DNA of 63,291 nt from Kiritimatiellia bacterium. GTDB taxonomy: Bacteria > Verrucomicrobiota > Kiritimatiellia > RFP12 > UBA1067. Shown one piece after another: positions 1-8,775 of this stretch; the first letter of the stretch is position 1; each line of letters opens with the position of its first letter. The notes under the pieces are model-generated. The model did no database searches. It saw only the letters and a list, made by a program, of their open reading frames with translations, and was not told the origin of the DNA. The translations under genes and the position numbers were made by a program. The DNA lies in NCBI GenBank assembly GCA_028686345.1, contig JAQUCE010000014.1:1-63291 (forward strand), given 5' to 3'.

Positions 1-47
1 GGGGTCAGGGGGCAGGGGGCAGGGGGCAGGGGTCAGGGGGCAGGGGT
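1..47. repeat. G-rich heptad microsatellite
   Basis: Tandem 7-bp units of the form GGGGTCA or GGGGGCA open the window and may continue to the left of it. Related heptads (GGGGTTA, GGGTTCG, GGGTTCA) occur at 31.68, 33.41 and 37.17 kb, always G-rich on the plus strand. The runs could form G-quadruplexes, which is inference. Confidence 0.85.
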
Positions 48-78
48 GTCGGGCCTTATTGCGGCTTGTTTCGCAGAG

Positions 79-200
79 ATCCACCGCATAGCGGCGGATA
101 TACTTCGCGACCATCCACCGCATAGCGGCGGATATACTTCGCGACCATCCACCGCATAGCGGCGGATATACGGCGCATCCACCGCATAGCGGCGGATATA
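79..200. repeat. Four-copy 24-bp palindromic repeat array
   Basis: Four identical 24-bp units (79-102, 113-136, 147-170, 177-200) begin ATCCACCGCATAGCGGCGG. The first three are joined by a 10-bp CTTCGCGACC linker and the last by a 6-bp one. The core CCGC-ATA-GCGG is a hairpin. The exact reverse complement recurs once at 41174-41197, and variants lie at 35132-35198. The rest of 1-698 holds no gene I can support, only further dispersed repeat sequence at 592-710. Confidence 0.9.
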
Positions 201-591
201 CTCTCCAGCCATGCCACGGCGCAGCCCCGCTTGCGGGCCAAGCCGGGTGAGACAAACAGAGATCATGAAATCCAGATCACTGGACATAGGGGCTCAAAAT
301 GGTTGCACTTTAATTTTGGAAACCACAAGGAACACATAGCTCACAAAGATTGCTGCGTTGTTTGGAGGGGTAGAAAAATAGAGGGGTAGAAAGATCTGTT
401 GCAGCGTGATAGTTTTTAGGTAAAAAGTCTTGAGGTAAAAAATGGGGAAACCCTGGGAACGCCGAGCATCAGCTTTGCGCCTTTGAGCCTTTGCTGGGGA
501 AACTCTGAAACAGCTCTGAGAACTCTGTGCCTCTGGTGAGAGATAAAAATACGACTTTAACAGTTTACTCCAGCTTGACTGAAAATGTTTT

Positions 592-615
592 CTGCAAGCA
601 GGATGCTTGCACTAC
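592..615 (-). repeat. GTAG-headed REP hairpin (ATCCT loop)
   Basis: On the minus strand GTAG is followed by the hairpin GCAAGC-ATCCT-GCTTGC. Other copies lie at 16195, 40147, 41086, 47307 and 55333. Bases 616-710 continue into one end of the larger inverted-repeat element (TCTCAATAA... then a CCTTCCG-like stretch) described at 14777-14930. Confidence 0.85.
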
Positions 616-698
616 TCCATTATCACTTTTAGGGTCACGTCTCAATAATCCGCCCTGGAACAGCCTTCCGTCTTCGCGCTTTGCTTTCCGGCCGGTTG

Positions 699-2474
699 TC
701 AAGAAGTTATCCTTAGAGCCATATCCACAATCCGCAGTTCAACCTCATTCGAGCCTCTGAAATCACTCTGGAGCAGCTCAAACACAAGATCCACCACATC
801 GCCCTTTGTCAGGATATTGCAGAGATTGCCGCATCTGAACCAGACCGCGCGCACGCTCGGCTTTGAGCCCATTTTCAAGACAAACTGCATGTGCTCCCCC
901 TGGCTGCCGATCACGCGGAGGCTCTCAATGGTAACTCCGCGCATGGCCCACAGCGGCATACGGTTAGCCATGCCGAAGGGCGCGAGCCGCTCAATCTGCG
1001 ACGCCATCTCAAGCGAGAGCTCGTCCGGCTCGATCCATGCTTCCACCGTGATGGCTGGAGCTGTGTCGCTGTTGCCGGAGTGCTCGGCACAGGCTTGACA
1101 GAACAATGCTTTAAAGTGCTCAAAGCATCCTGGCTTGAGCTGGAAACCGGCGGCCTGCGCATGTCCGCCAAATCCATCCAAAGTCTCCGCTGCGCTCGTG
1201 AGCGCGAGCAGGGCATGATAGCCCGCGCCTGCCCGGACAGAGCCCCGTCCGCCCCCCTCAGAGTTAAAAACAATGACTGCCGCGGGCTTGCCGGACTCCT
1301 CGCTGAGCTGCGCGGCCACAATGCCGACCACACCCGGATGCCAGCCACCGTTTTTCGGGTCATCTGAATTTTCGAGTCCTCCCACCACAATGGCCGCATC
1401 CTGACAACTGCCGGACGCAACTCCGCACTGTTCCCGCGCCTCTTTGAGAATACGCGTCTGGATCCCGCGGCGCTCGCCATTATACCCCTCCAGCTGAGCC
1501 GCCAACCCGCGGGCGAGGTCTATGTCCTCGGTGGTCAACAGCTCATAGGCTTTCATTGCGGAGTCCATACGTCCGGCCGCATTGATACGCGGGCCCAGCA
1601 CAAAGCCAAAGGTATAAGCATCCGGTATGCCTGCTGGCCCTGTCTGGGCTCTGAGCATCAGCTGGCGCAGCCCCGCGCCCGCGTGGTTCCTCCAAAGCTT
1701 CATGGCGCTCGCTGCGAACAGTCGGTTTTCACCGGTCAGCGGCACAACATCCGCCACACTGGCAAGCCCGGCGAGAACCACCCACTGACCAGAGATGCCC
1801 TTTTCAACCTGCACGCCCTCCTGCGCAGCGTACTGGATCAAAGCATGCGCCAGTTTAAAGGCCACCCCCGCGCCGCAGATCGACTCCGCTCCGGGCGGCG
1901 CCCCCAGGTGCGGGTTGATGACTGCAACTGCCGCGGGCTGGATCGGGGCGCATTCATGGTGGTCAGTGATGATCACGTCAATTCCTTGCTCCCGCAACCA
2001 CGCCACCTCAGCCACGGCCCCGATACCGCAGTCAACCGTGATGATCAGCGTGGGCTGCGGCTGCGCGTCGAGCAGCGCGCGCTGGAGCGCCTTGAGGGTG
2101 AAGCCATAACCCTCGGTGCTGCGCTGCGGCAGAAAAACCGATGCATCCGCGCCAAGCGCGGCAAGGGCTTTTTTCAGAATGACAGCCGCCGCAATCCCAT
2201 CCACGTCAAAGTCGCCAAAGATCATAACCGGTTCTTTTCCGGTGATTGCCAACCAAATACGCTCCACTGCGTCAGCAATGCCCGGGAAAAACGCGGGATC
2301 GGTCAGGTCTTGTTTGATGTTCGGCAAGAGAAATCGGCGGGCCTGTTCGCAGGTTGCAATGCCGCGGGAGTACAGCACCCTGGCCAGCGCAGGGGGCAAG
2401 CCGAACTCCCGGCTAAAGTTGAAGGTGTCCTGCCCCTCGCTCTTGGTAAAATCCCATCTATATTTAGCCTGCAT
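699..2474 (-). CDS. recJ: Single-stranded-DNA-specific exonuclease RecJ
   Basis: RecJ is a cytoplasmic 5'-3' exonuclease of the DHH phosphoesterase family that acts in recombination and mismatch repair. The 591-residue protein shows the family metal motifs in order: FGDFDVDG (D88, D90, D92), TVDCG (D148) and ITDHHE (D171, H172, H173). Further on come NAAGRM, GWHPGVVGIVA and GSVRA of the DHHA1 domain, then an OB-like C-terminus. The open frame reaches 2522, but the ATG at 2474 (MQAKYRW) starts closest to the conserved region, and the extra 16 residues look like leader sequence. No strong Shine-Dalgarno is visible. The gene stands alone, divergent from grpE across about 235 bp. Confidence 0.95.
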   Translation of the reverse strand: MQAKYRWDFTKSEGQDTFNFSREFGLPPALARVLYSRGIATCEQARRFLLPNIKQDLTDPAFFPGIADAVERIWLAITGKEPVMIFGDFDVDGIAAAVILKKALAALGADASVFLPQRSTEGYGFTLKALQRALLDAQPQPTLIITVDCGIGAVAEVAWLREQGIDVIITDHHECAPIQPAAVAVINPHLGAPPGAESICGAGVAFKLAHALIQYAAQEGVQVEKGISGQWVVLAGLASVADVVPLTGENRLFAASAMKLWRNHAGAGLRQLMLRAQTGPAGIPDAYTFGFVLGPRINAAGRMDSAMKAYELLTTEDIDLARGLAAQLEGYNGERRGIQTRILKEAREQCGVASGSCQDAAIVVGGLENSDDPKNGGWHPGVVGIVAAQLSEESGKPAAVIVFNSEGGGRGSVRAGAGYHALLALTSAAETLDGFGGHAQAAGFQLKPGCFEHFKALFCQACAEHSGNSDTAPAITVEAWIEPDELSLEMASQIERLAPFGMANRMPLWAMRGVTIESLRVIGSQGEHMQFVLKMGSKPSVRAVWFRCGNLCNILTKGDVVDLVFELLQSDFRGSNEVELRIVDMALRITS

Positions 2475-2709
2475 AAATAGCGTCTCATTATTTGTACAAA
2501 GCAGCGGTGAAATTGGTGGCAACTTTGAACTTATTGTACTATCCCGATCATTCGCTGACCATAGTACAAAAAATTTGACTAACAGAGAAGAACTATCATC
2601 CTTTGCTGGGACTGTTGCCGGGACTTGACTAAAAACCCATACTATGAAATGATATTTACCTTTTACGAAAAACTAGGTTTGTTCAGTAATATCAAGGATA
2701 ATGTGAACG

Positions 2710-3348
2710 ATGTTAAGAAAATCAAAAAAACAAAAGCCCTCAAATGATATAAAGATTTCCTCAGAGGAAAACGCGGGCACAGGGGCGGCACCAGAGCCTA
2801 AAGAGGCGAGTGACACCCAGAACGCGGAGCAACCCGAATCCGGCGCAGGCAGCGCGGGAGAGACAGAGGCGACACTCTCTAGCGAAGAGGCGGCCGCTCA
2901 ACTCAAAAACCAATATCTGCGCTTGATGGCCGACTTTGATAACTACCGCAAGCGGCAGGCCCGCGAGCGGGAGGAGTTTATGAAACGCTCCAATGAGTGC
3001 CTGCTGGGGGATCTCCTGCCAGTGGTTGACCACCTGAAGCTGGCGCTGGCGGAGATCACCGATCCAGAGGATCCCTTTAGCAAAGGGGTGAAGCTGGTCC
3101 ATGACCAATTTGAGGGTGTCCTGAACCGCTACGGGCTGACCAGAATTGAGGCCACAGGCGAGGTTTTCAACCCTGAGCTGCATGAGGCGCTCTCCTATAT
3201 TCCCTCGCCGACTGTTCCAGCCAATCAGGTGATTGATCAATTCCGCTGCGGCTGGAAGCTCTCAGGTCATCTGATGCGCGCTGCCCAGGTGATTGTCTCC
3301 AGCGGCCAACCCGGTGAAAATGACGAACAAGAGGGTGTCTCAGACTAA
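2710..3348 (+). CDS. grpE: Nucleotide exchange factor GrpE
   Basis: GrpE releases ADP from DnaK and resets the Hsp70 cycle. The protein has 212 residues. The first 60 or so are low-complexity and acidic (many E, A, G). Then comes the coiled-coil region with [15 protein letters not shown] and the C-terminal beta domain with [16 protein letters not shown], both typical of the family. An AAGGA ribosome-binding site lies 11 bases before the ATG. dnaJ follows after 44 bp, so the two are probably one heat-shock transcript. Neither hrcA nor dnaK is next to them, and I see no CIRCE inverted repeat upstream. Confidence 0.95.
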   Translation: MLRKSKKQKPSNDIKISSEENAGTGAAPEPKEASDTQNAEQPESGAGSAGETEATLSSEEAAAQLKNQYLRLMADFDNYRKRQAREREEFMKRSNECLLGDLLPVVDHLKLALAEITDPEDPFSKGVKLVHDQFEGVLNRYGLTRIEATGEVFNPELHEALSYIPSPTVPANQVIDQFRCGWKLSGHLMRAAQVIVSSGQPGENDEQEGVSD

Positions 3349-3392
3349 AGCAGCGCACCCGCATTACTGACTCAATATTAAAAGAATTATTT

Positions 3393-4574
3393 ATGGCTAC
3401 AAAACGAGATTATTACGAAGTGCTGGGCGTTGCCAAATCCGCGTCAGCGGATGAGCTCAAAAAAGCTTACCGCAAGCTTGCCATGCAGTATCATCCGGAT
3501 CGCAACCCTGACAACAAAGCAGCGGATGAAAAATTTAAAGAGGTCTGCGAGGCCTACGAGATTTTAAGCGATACCCAGAAGCGGCAGCGTTATGATCAGT
3601 TCGGCCACGAGGGGGTGAAATCCGCATTCGGTCCCGGCGGTTTTGACTTTAGCCGCGACTTCACCCATGCCGGCGACTTCGGGGATATCTTTGAATCTCT
3701 CTTTGGCGGCGGTTTTTCAGAGATGTTTGGCGGTGGCGGGCGTCGCCAGTCGCGCAATTCCACTGGTGCGCAACGCGGTGATGATCTACGTTTTGACCTG
3801 GAGATTGATTTTGAAGAGGCCTTGTTCGGCTCAGAGCGCAGCGTTGATCTGAAAATCAATGACAGCTGCTCAACCTGTCAGGGCAGCGGCGCGGCGGGCG
3901 GCAGCGGACGCGAGAGATGCCGCCAATGCAATGGCCAGGGATTTGTGGTTGCAGGCAACGGATTTTTTCAGGTGCGGCAGCCCTGCCCGGTTTGCCGGGG
4001 CGAAGGCAGTATTATCAAAGAGCCCTGTAAGAGCTGCAATGGCAGCGGCAGAGTCAAAACTCCGCGTCACATCAACCTGCGTATTCCCAAGGGAGTTGAG
4101 GTCGGCCAACGCCTGCGGTTACAAGGAAAAGGCGAAAGCGGAGTACGCGGCGGGCCAGCGGGCGACATCTATGTTGTCCTGCACGTCAGGGAGCATGATA
4201 TTTTTGAGAGACATGGCGATGATTTGGTCTGCACTGTCCCGGTTTCACCGATCACCGCTGCACTTGGCGGGGAGGTCCAGATTCCCACACCTGATGGTTT
4301 TGCCAGAATCAAACTCGCGGCAGGCACTCCCAACGGTAAGATTCTACGACTCCGCAACAAGGGAATGCCCACGCTCCACGGACGCACCGGCGACCTGCAC
4401 CTGCGCATTGAGTTGGAAACGCCTGCCAAGCTCAACTCCAAGCAGAAACAGGCTCTCAAAACCTTTATCGAGCACTCCTCAGAGGCGAACTACCCGGAGG
4501 CAGCTAAACTCAATAAAAGCATCGATGCTTTTTACAAACGCCGGGATGCACTGATCAAAGAGTCCAAAAATTAA
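3393..4574 (+). CDS. dnaJ: Chaperone DnaJ (Hsp40)
   Basis: DnaJ delivers unfolded substrates to DnaK and stimulates its ATPase. All type I domains are visible in 393 residues. The J domain occupies residues 5-70 with HPD at 34-36, followed by a Gly/Phe-rich linker (75-120). Four CxxCxGxG zinc repeats follow (C159/C162, C176/C179, C198/C201, C212/C215), then the C-terminal beta domains. It lies downstream of grpE in the same direction. No clear terminator follows; the next 170 bp are A+T-rich. Confidence 0.97.
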   Translation: MATKRDYYEVLGVAKSASADELKKAYRKLAMQYHPDRNPDNKAADEKFKEVCEAYEILSDTQKRQRYDQFGHEGVKSAFGPGGFDFSRDFTHAGDFGDIFESLFGGGFSEMFGGGGRRQSRNSTGAQRGDDLRFDLEIDFEEALFGSERSVDLKINDSCSTCQGSGAAGGSGRERCRQCNGQGFVVAGNGFFQVRQPCPVCRGEGSIIKEPCKSCNGSGRVKTPRHINLRIPKGVEVGQRLRLQGKGESGVRGGPAGDIYVVLHVREHDIFERHGDDLVCTVPVSPITAALGGEVQIPTPDGFARIKLAAGTPNGKILRLRNKGMPTLHGRTGDLHLRIELETPAKLNSKQKQALKTFIEHSSEANYPEAAKLNKSIDAFYKRRDALIKESKN

Positions 4575-4719
4575 CAAAATAATGTAGTGTTATTTTATAA
4601 AATTTGTCATACACTATACTCGTAATGGAGTTTTACCCATTATTACCATCTTTGTTGTGTAAATATCAAAAATCAGTTTACTTTGGATGAAGTACGTCTA
4701 AGTTTTTCTGCTCGCCAAG

Positions 4720-6741
4720 GTGAACGGTGGAGATTGGAGAAGAGTATGCGTAAGTCATTATGTGGATGGATTGTATTGGCATCGGTGTTTGTTATTTGCA
4801 GATCAGACGCGGCGGAGCGGGTTAAAGCGAATAACTCAGATAATCTCAATGCAAGCAGCAGCTGGATCGGCGGTGCTGTACCAGTCTGGAATGATACTGC
4901 CAAGTGGAACTGCAAGCAGCAGCTGGATCGGCGGTGCTGTACCAGTCTGGAATGATACTGCCAAGTGGAACAACACTGTACTGGGCGCGAATTCCCCCGC
5001 GCTGGGCGGAAATGTGAGTGTTCTTGGTGTGATCATCGACAATCCGGGCGGCGCGGTAACAATTAATGGGGCCAATACACTGCAGACCGGCTTCAGGGGC
5101 GCTGACCTGAGCAGCGCGACAGCGGATCTTACATTGAGCATGAATAATCTGGCGCTGATGGAATTTGCAGGGGTGATTTGGAATGTAGGCGCTGGCCGCG
5201 TGATGACGGTCAATGCTTCCACTCTGACCAGAGGGTATGGATCGTCCGTAGTTGTTCAGGGCTCAGGTGTTGTGACCAGCACTGTGATGGTCAATGACCC
5301 TACCGGTGTTATCGCTCCTTGGGCGCGCATCGGAACAGGCAGCGCCACTCGGTATGCAACCATGAGCGGCGGGAGTGTGGCGGGTTACGCTGGCGGAGCT
5401 GCGGCAGCAACTGCTGGCGATATCACTGATGTTACAGGAACGGTGAACTATGATCTGGCGGGTGTTGGCACGTGGGGATCGGGACCTTCTTTCAATACCC
5501 TGCGTTATACCGGGAGCAGCGGAACGGTCGCAGGCGCTTACTCGGCCAACGGCATTCTTAACGCTGGCAGCGGTACATTGATACTCAGTGGCGCATCTAC
5601 AATCGGCAAGGACAAAGAGCTGGTGATTACCTCGCCGGACGATACCCGCCGGGTTGCTCTTTCAGGCGTTGTGGGTGATAGCGATGAGGGTGCATCTGGT
5701 CTGACGGTAACCGGCAATGGTCGCGTTGACCTGACTGCTGACAACAGCTACACAGGCCAGACAGTGGTTAATGCCGGGCAGCTCTTTGTGAGCAACGACA
5801 ACGCCCTTGGCACAACAAACGGGAGTACCGTTATTTATGTAAACGGCTCTCGTTCAACCGGCGGTCAGCTGGTACTGCGGGGCAGCGTAACGCTGCTCGA
5901 GCCTCTCACTTTTGTCGGGCCAGGCGACGGGAACCCATGGCACCAAGCGTTGAGAGTGGACTCTGGCGGCGGGACGAATACACTCGCTGGACCAATTACC
6001 ATTGAGGGACGAGGGGTGCGTCTGACGGCTGGCGGGTCAGGGACGACGCTCAATATCAATGCCCCCCTTACCCGGACATCATCTGGAACTGCGTTGATTT
6101 TAGGGGCTGGCGGAGCAGGCGGGGTTGTCAATGTGAATGCGACCATTAATAATAACAGCGGCAGCCTCGAACTGCACAACGGCCCCGGCCTAGTGCGCAT
6201 AAACTCAAAGGAAAACAATTTCGGCACATTGAATGTGCAAACCGACCATCTTACGCAGTTAGGCGTGTCGGATGCGTTTGTCAACTGGTGCAACCTCAGT
6301 GTTGGCGGTTCACCGTTCACCAGCGGCAATCAGGCCCGCGGCACCTTTGACCTGGCTGGTTACAGCCAGGCCTTTAATTCATTCAACGGCAATGGAGTTG
6401 TAGGCGAGCCTCCGTCCACCCGAGTGATTACAAATTCATCGGTAGTTTTGAGTACCTTGACATCGGGTAGCAGTGGCGGCAGCGGCACTTTTAACGGTAT
6501 TTTCAGCGGCAACATTGCTTATGTTAAAAACGGCGCGGGAACTCAAAATCTTATCCACCTAAACTCCTATACGGGCGGCACAACGGTTAACGGAGGGACG
6601 CTGGTACTGAACAATGCAAGCAACCATGGATCGCTGAGCGTTAATAACGGGACATTCCGGTTTTCGCCCTCGTTGATTGTGAACGGCAATCTCTCCGGAC
6701 AGGTGGTACGATCGATACCGGCCCTGCCGGATCAACCCTGA
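4720..6741 (+). CDS. Autotransporter-associated beta-strand repeat protein, central part (frame-disrupted)
   Basis: This frame is open from a GTG at 4720, but meaningful sequence starts only at the second copy of the duplicated 61 bp (about 4912). From there it encodes a Gly/Thr/Asn/Ser-rich beta-helix passenger. PATR-type repeats (family PF12951) are visible, for example GLTVTGNGRVDLTADNSYTG and NLIHLNSYTGGTTVNGGTLV. Such proteins are exported and exposed at the surface. Near its end the frame slips at about 6698-6703: after VNGNLSG the sequence continues sensibly only in another frame (GGTIDTGPAGSTLTVEQ). A product from this gene needs both disruptions corrected, by phase variation or because they are assembly errors. 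Confidence 0.8.
   Translation: MNGGDWRRVCVSHYVDGLYWHRCLLFADQTRRSGLKRITQIISMQAAAGSAVLYQSGMILPSGTASSSWIGGAVPVWNDTAKWNNTVLGANSPALGGNVSVLGVIIDNPGGAVTINGANTLQTGFRGADLSSATADLTLSMNNLALMEFAGVIWNVGAGRVMTVNASTLTRGYGSSVVVQGSGVVTSTVMVNDPTGVIAPWARIGTGSATRYATMSGGSVAGYAGGAAAATAGDITDVTGTVNYDLAGVGTWGSGPSFNTLRYTGSSGTVAGAYSANGILNAGSGTLILSGASTIGKDKELVITSPDDTRRVALSGVVGDSDEGASGLTVTGNGRVDLTADNSYTGQTVVNAGQLFVSNDNALGTTNGSTVIYVNGSRSTGGQLVLRGSVTLLEPLTFVGPGDGNPWHQALRVDSGGGTNTLAGPITIEGRGVRLTAGGSGTTLNINAPLTRTSSGTALILGAGGAGGVVNVNATINNNSGSLELHNGPGLVRINSKENNFGTLNVQTDHLTQLGVSDAFVNWCNLSVGGSPFTSGNQARGTFDLAGYSQAFNSFNGNGVVGEPPSTRVITNSSVVLSTLTSGSSGGSGTFNGIFSGNIAYVKNGAGTQNLIHLNSYTGGTTVNGGTLVLNNASNHGSLSVNNGTFRFSPSLIVNGNLSGQVVRSIPALPDQP
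4746..4955 (+). CDS. Passenger-repeat surface protein, N-terminal fragment with signal peptide
   Basis: An ATG preceded by GGAGAAGAG starts a protein with a classic signal peptide: MRKSLCGW, then a hydrophobic stretch IVLASVFVIC. It continues as the start of the passenger protein encoded in the next frame (SSSWIGGAVPVWNDTAKW). Because a 61-bp segment is duplicated (4851-4911 and 4912-4971), this frame then runs into an unrelated tail and stops at 4955. Removing one copy would join it exactly to the following ORF. It is therefore the true 5' end of that gene and not a separate protein. Confidence 0.75.
   Translation: MRKSLCGWIVLASVFVICRSDAAERVKANNSDNLNASSSWIGGAVPVWNDTAKWNCKQQLDRRCCTSLE
4851..4971 (+). 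repeat. 61-bp tandem duplication causing a frameshift
   Basis: The 61-bp unit beginning GCAAGCAGCAGCTGGATC occurs twice head to tail (4851-4911, 4912-4971), identical over 60 bp. Because 61 is not a multiple of three, the second copy throws the signal-peptide frame out of the passenger frame. Confidence 0.95.
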
Positions 6742-6776
6742 CTGTTGAGCAGAGTAGTTACTCGACCTTTAACGGA

Positions 6777-8642
6777 GTGCTGAGCAATTCAGGATCTCTG
6801 ATTAAAAACGGCCAAGGCACACTGGTTATAAACGGCGCTAACACATACAGCGGGGGCACAACCATTAACAGCGGCTTGTTAGTATTTGGCCAGCCAGCCT
6901 CTATTCCGAGTTCCGGCAGTATTACCGCCAATGCGGGCAGTAATCTGGGGATGGGCGTTGGCGGAGCGTCCAGCTTTACCTCAGATGACGTTGATGCGCT
7001 TTGGGCTGGCACATACCCGGGAGTGGTTCCGCCAGCAGGGGCTCTGGTGGCAGTTGATACCGCGCAAGGCGACTTTACCTATGCTACCAGTCATGCGGAT
7101 ACGCGCGGGCTGGTCAAGAGCGGCGCAAACACTTTGCGTCTCACAGGCGTCAACACCTACACCGGTGGTACCGTTATCCAGGGAGGGGCGCTGACGATAC
7201 CGCTCACAAGCGCTCTGCCTGGCTGGAATGTTGATGGCGCATACGCTGTGTGGCCGGATGCGGCCCTGGCAGTTGAAAACACTGTTACCGATACTGAGGT
7301 TGCCATGATTCTGGGTACCACCAACTTTGCTGCCGGCGCCTGTATTGGTTTTGATACAGGGAGCGGCAATCGCAGCTATGCTGAAAACATCGGCAACACC
7401 TCTCAGGGAGCATTGGGCTTATACAAGGCAGGCATCAACACCCTGAGCCTCAGCGGCGCAAACAGTTATGATGGCAACACCATTGTAGCAGGCGGGATTC
7501 TGGCTATTTATAACAGCAGTTCGCTGGGGTCGGCGGCTGGCTATACGCGGGTTATGCGTGCTGGCGGCACAAGCGGCTCCTATTATACGGATTCCACCGG
7601 GCAGCTACAGCTCAACGGCAGCAGCGGAGATATTATTCTGGATGAAGATTTCATTATTACCGGCGCAGAGCAGTATGGATACACCGGTGCAATTCGTAAT
7701 ATATCCGGCAACAATGCGATCAACGGGCGGATTAAAATTGAAAACAGTGCGCGCATTGCATCCAGCGGTGGCCGCCTGACTCTAAATGGAAAAATCAGCG
7801 GTGCGGCAGGCAGTAGTAACCCAATGCTGGTTTTCAGTGTGGACTCAAGAGAAATAATTATCAGTAACCGCATTGATATTGGCACTGGTCAGTTATACTG
7901 CCATGGCGGCGGCACTGTTGTTTTGGCTGCCGCAAACAACTTTGTTGGTGATGTTCTCGTACAGTACGGGTGCACGCTCAGACTTGAGGCGAATTCTCCG
8001 ATTGCGAAAGGATCACCGCTGCTGCTTGGCAACAACCCTGAAGGCACAGGAAAATTAGAGCTTAATGGTTTTGATCAAGAAGTGCGGGGCCTTAGGAGTG
8101 GCGGCACTGCGGCTTCACTCCCCAATAATTTAGTGCGGAATTCGCATGCAGCAGACGAAAGCACCTTTTCGGTCACGCAGACGGCTGGGATGAACGAGAT
8201 ATTCCAAGGCCGTATCATTGATGCTATCACCTTTATTAAGGGGGGTGCCAATAATTCAGTGCTGACCTTGGGCGGCGCGAACTCATTCAGCGGTTCCACT
8301 ATTGTGCGTGGAGGCACTCTGGCTCTGGATGCAGTCGGCACTTTGGGCGAAAACTGCACCAACGTCGTCGTGGATGCCGGCACACTCAAACTGCAGAATT
8401 CGGCTGCCATTGCGGATACGGCAACTCTCTCCCTTGCGGCCGGCGGGGGAGCAAAAGTAGATCTTGCCTCAGGCGTGAACGAGTCTGTGCGCTATCTGTT
8501 CATTGACGGAGAGATGCAACGCTGTGGAACATACGGCTCTTCGGCCAGTGCAGCTGCGAATAAAAACGATGTTTATTTCTCTGGCACGGGTGTATTGAAG
8601 GTGCTGCGTGATAACGGCGGAACAGTGATTATCGTCAGGTAG
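6777..8642 (+). CDS. Autotransporter-associated beta-strand repeat protein, C-terminal part
   Basis: This is the third fragment of the same gene. Its reading frame is meaningful from about 6701, so the first Met at 6777 is probably not a real start. Four or more clear PATR repeats follow, such as LVINGANTYSGGTTINSG, LRLTGVNTYTGGTVIQGG, LSLSGANSYDGNTIVAGG and TLGGANSFSGSTIVRGG. The end has the short beta module common to these proteins in this phylum (GTYGSS..., then FSGTGVLKVL). I see no C-terminal outer-membrane barrel and no PEP-CTERM signal, so how it is anchored is unclear. The restored protein would be about 1,280 residues. Confidence 0.8.
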   Translation: MLSNSGSLIKNGQGTLVINGANTYSGGTTINSGLLVFGQPASIPSSGSITANAGSNLGMGVGGASSFTSDDVDALWAGTYPGVVPPAGALVAVDTAQGDFTYATSHADTRGLVKSGANTLRLTGVNTYTGGTVIQGGALTIPLTSALPGWNVDGAYAVWPDAALAVENTVTDTEVAMILGTTNFAAGACIGFDTGSGNRSYAENIGNTSQGALGLYKAGINTLSLSGANSYDGNTIVAGGILAIYNSSSLGSAAGYTRVMRAGGTSGSYYTDSTGQLQLNGSSGDIILDEDFIITGAEQYGYTGAIRNISGNNAINGRIKIENSARIASSGGRLTLNGKISGAAGSSNPMLVFSVDSREIIISNRIDIGTGQLYCHGGGTVVLAAANNFVGDVLVQYGCTLRLEANSPIAKGSPLLLGNNPEGTGKLELNGFDQEVRGLRSGGTAASLPNNLVRNSHAADESTFSVTQTAGMNEIFQGRIIDAITFIKGGANNSVLTLGGANSFSGSTIVRGGTLALDAVGTLGENCTNVVVDAGTLKLQNSAAIADTATLSLAAGGGAKVDLASGVNESVRYLFIDGEMQRCGTYGSSASAAANKNDVYFSGTGVLKVLRDNGGTVIIVR

Positions 8643-8775
8643 AAGGTCGGACACTCCAATGGCCCGACTACCCTGCTTTTTCGCGGTTTTTATGCACGTC
8701 ACGAGGGTTGACGGGGCGTAGTTTTTCAGTTGAAGCTTGTAATGCTGGTGACCGTGATCCGCCGCGTATTCGGCC

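Noticed and set aside
79..200. A short CRISPR-like array (24-bp repeats, 10-bp spacers)
   Set aside because: The linkers are identical and too short to be spacers, the unit is a palindrome found elsewhere alone, and there are no cas genes.
33..287. ORFs of 84 and 61 residues with YIRRYAVDG or SISAAMRW repeats
   Set aside because: They are translations of the 24-bp palindrome array.
911..2480. Long antisense ORFs opposite recJ (up to 265 residues)
   Set aside because: RecJ motifs on the minus strand are unmistakable; the plus-strand frames are codon-bias shadows.
2620..2700. A heat-shock (sigma-32 or CIRCE) control site before grpE
   Set aside because: CTTGAC and CCCATACT occur but only six bases apart, and no CIRCE inverted repeat is present.
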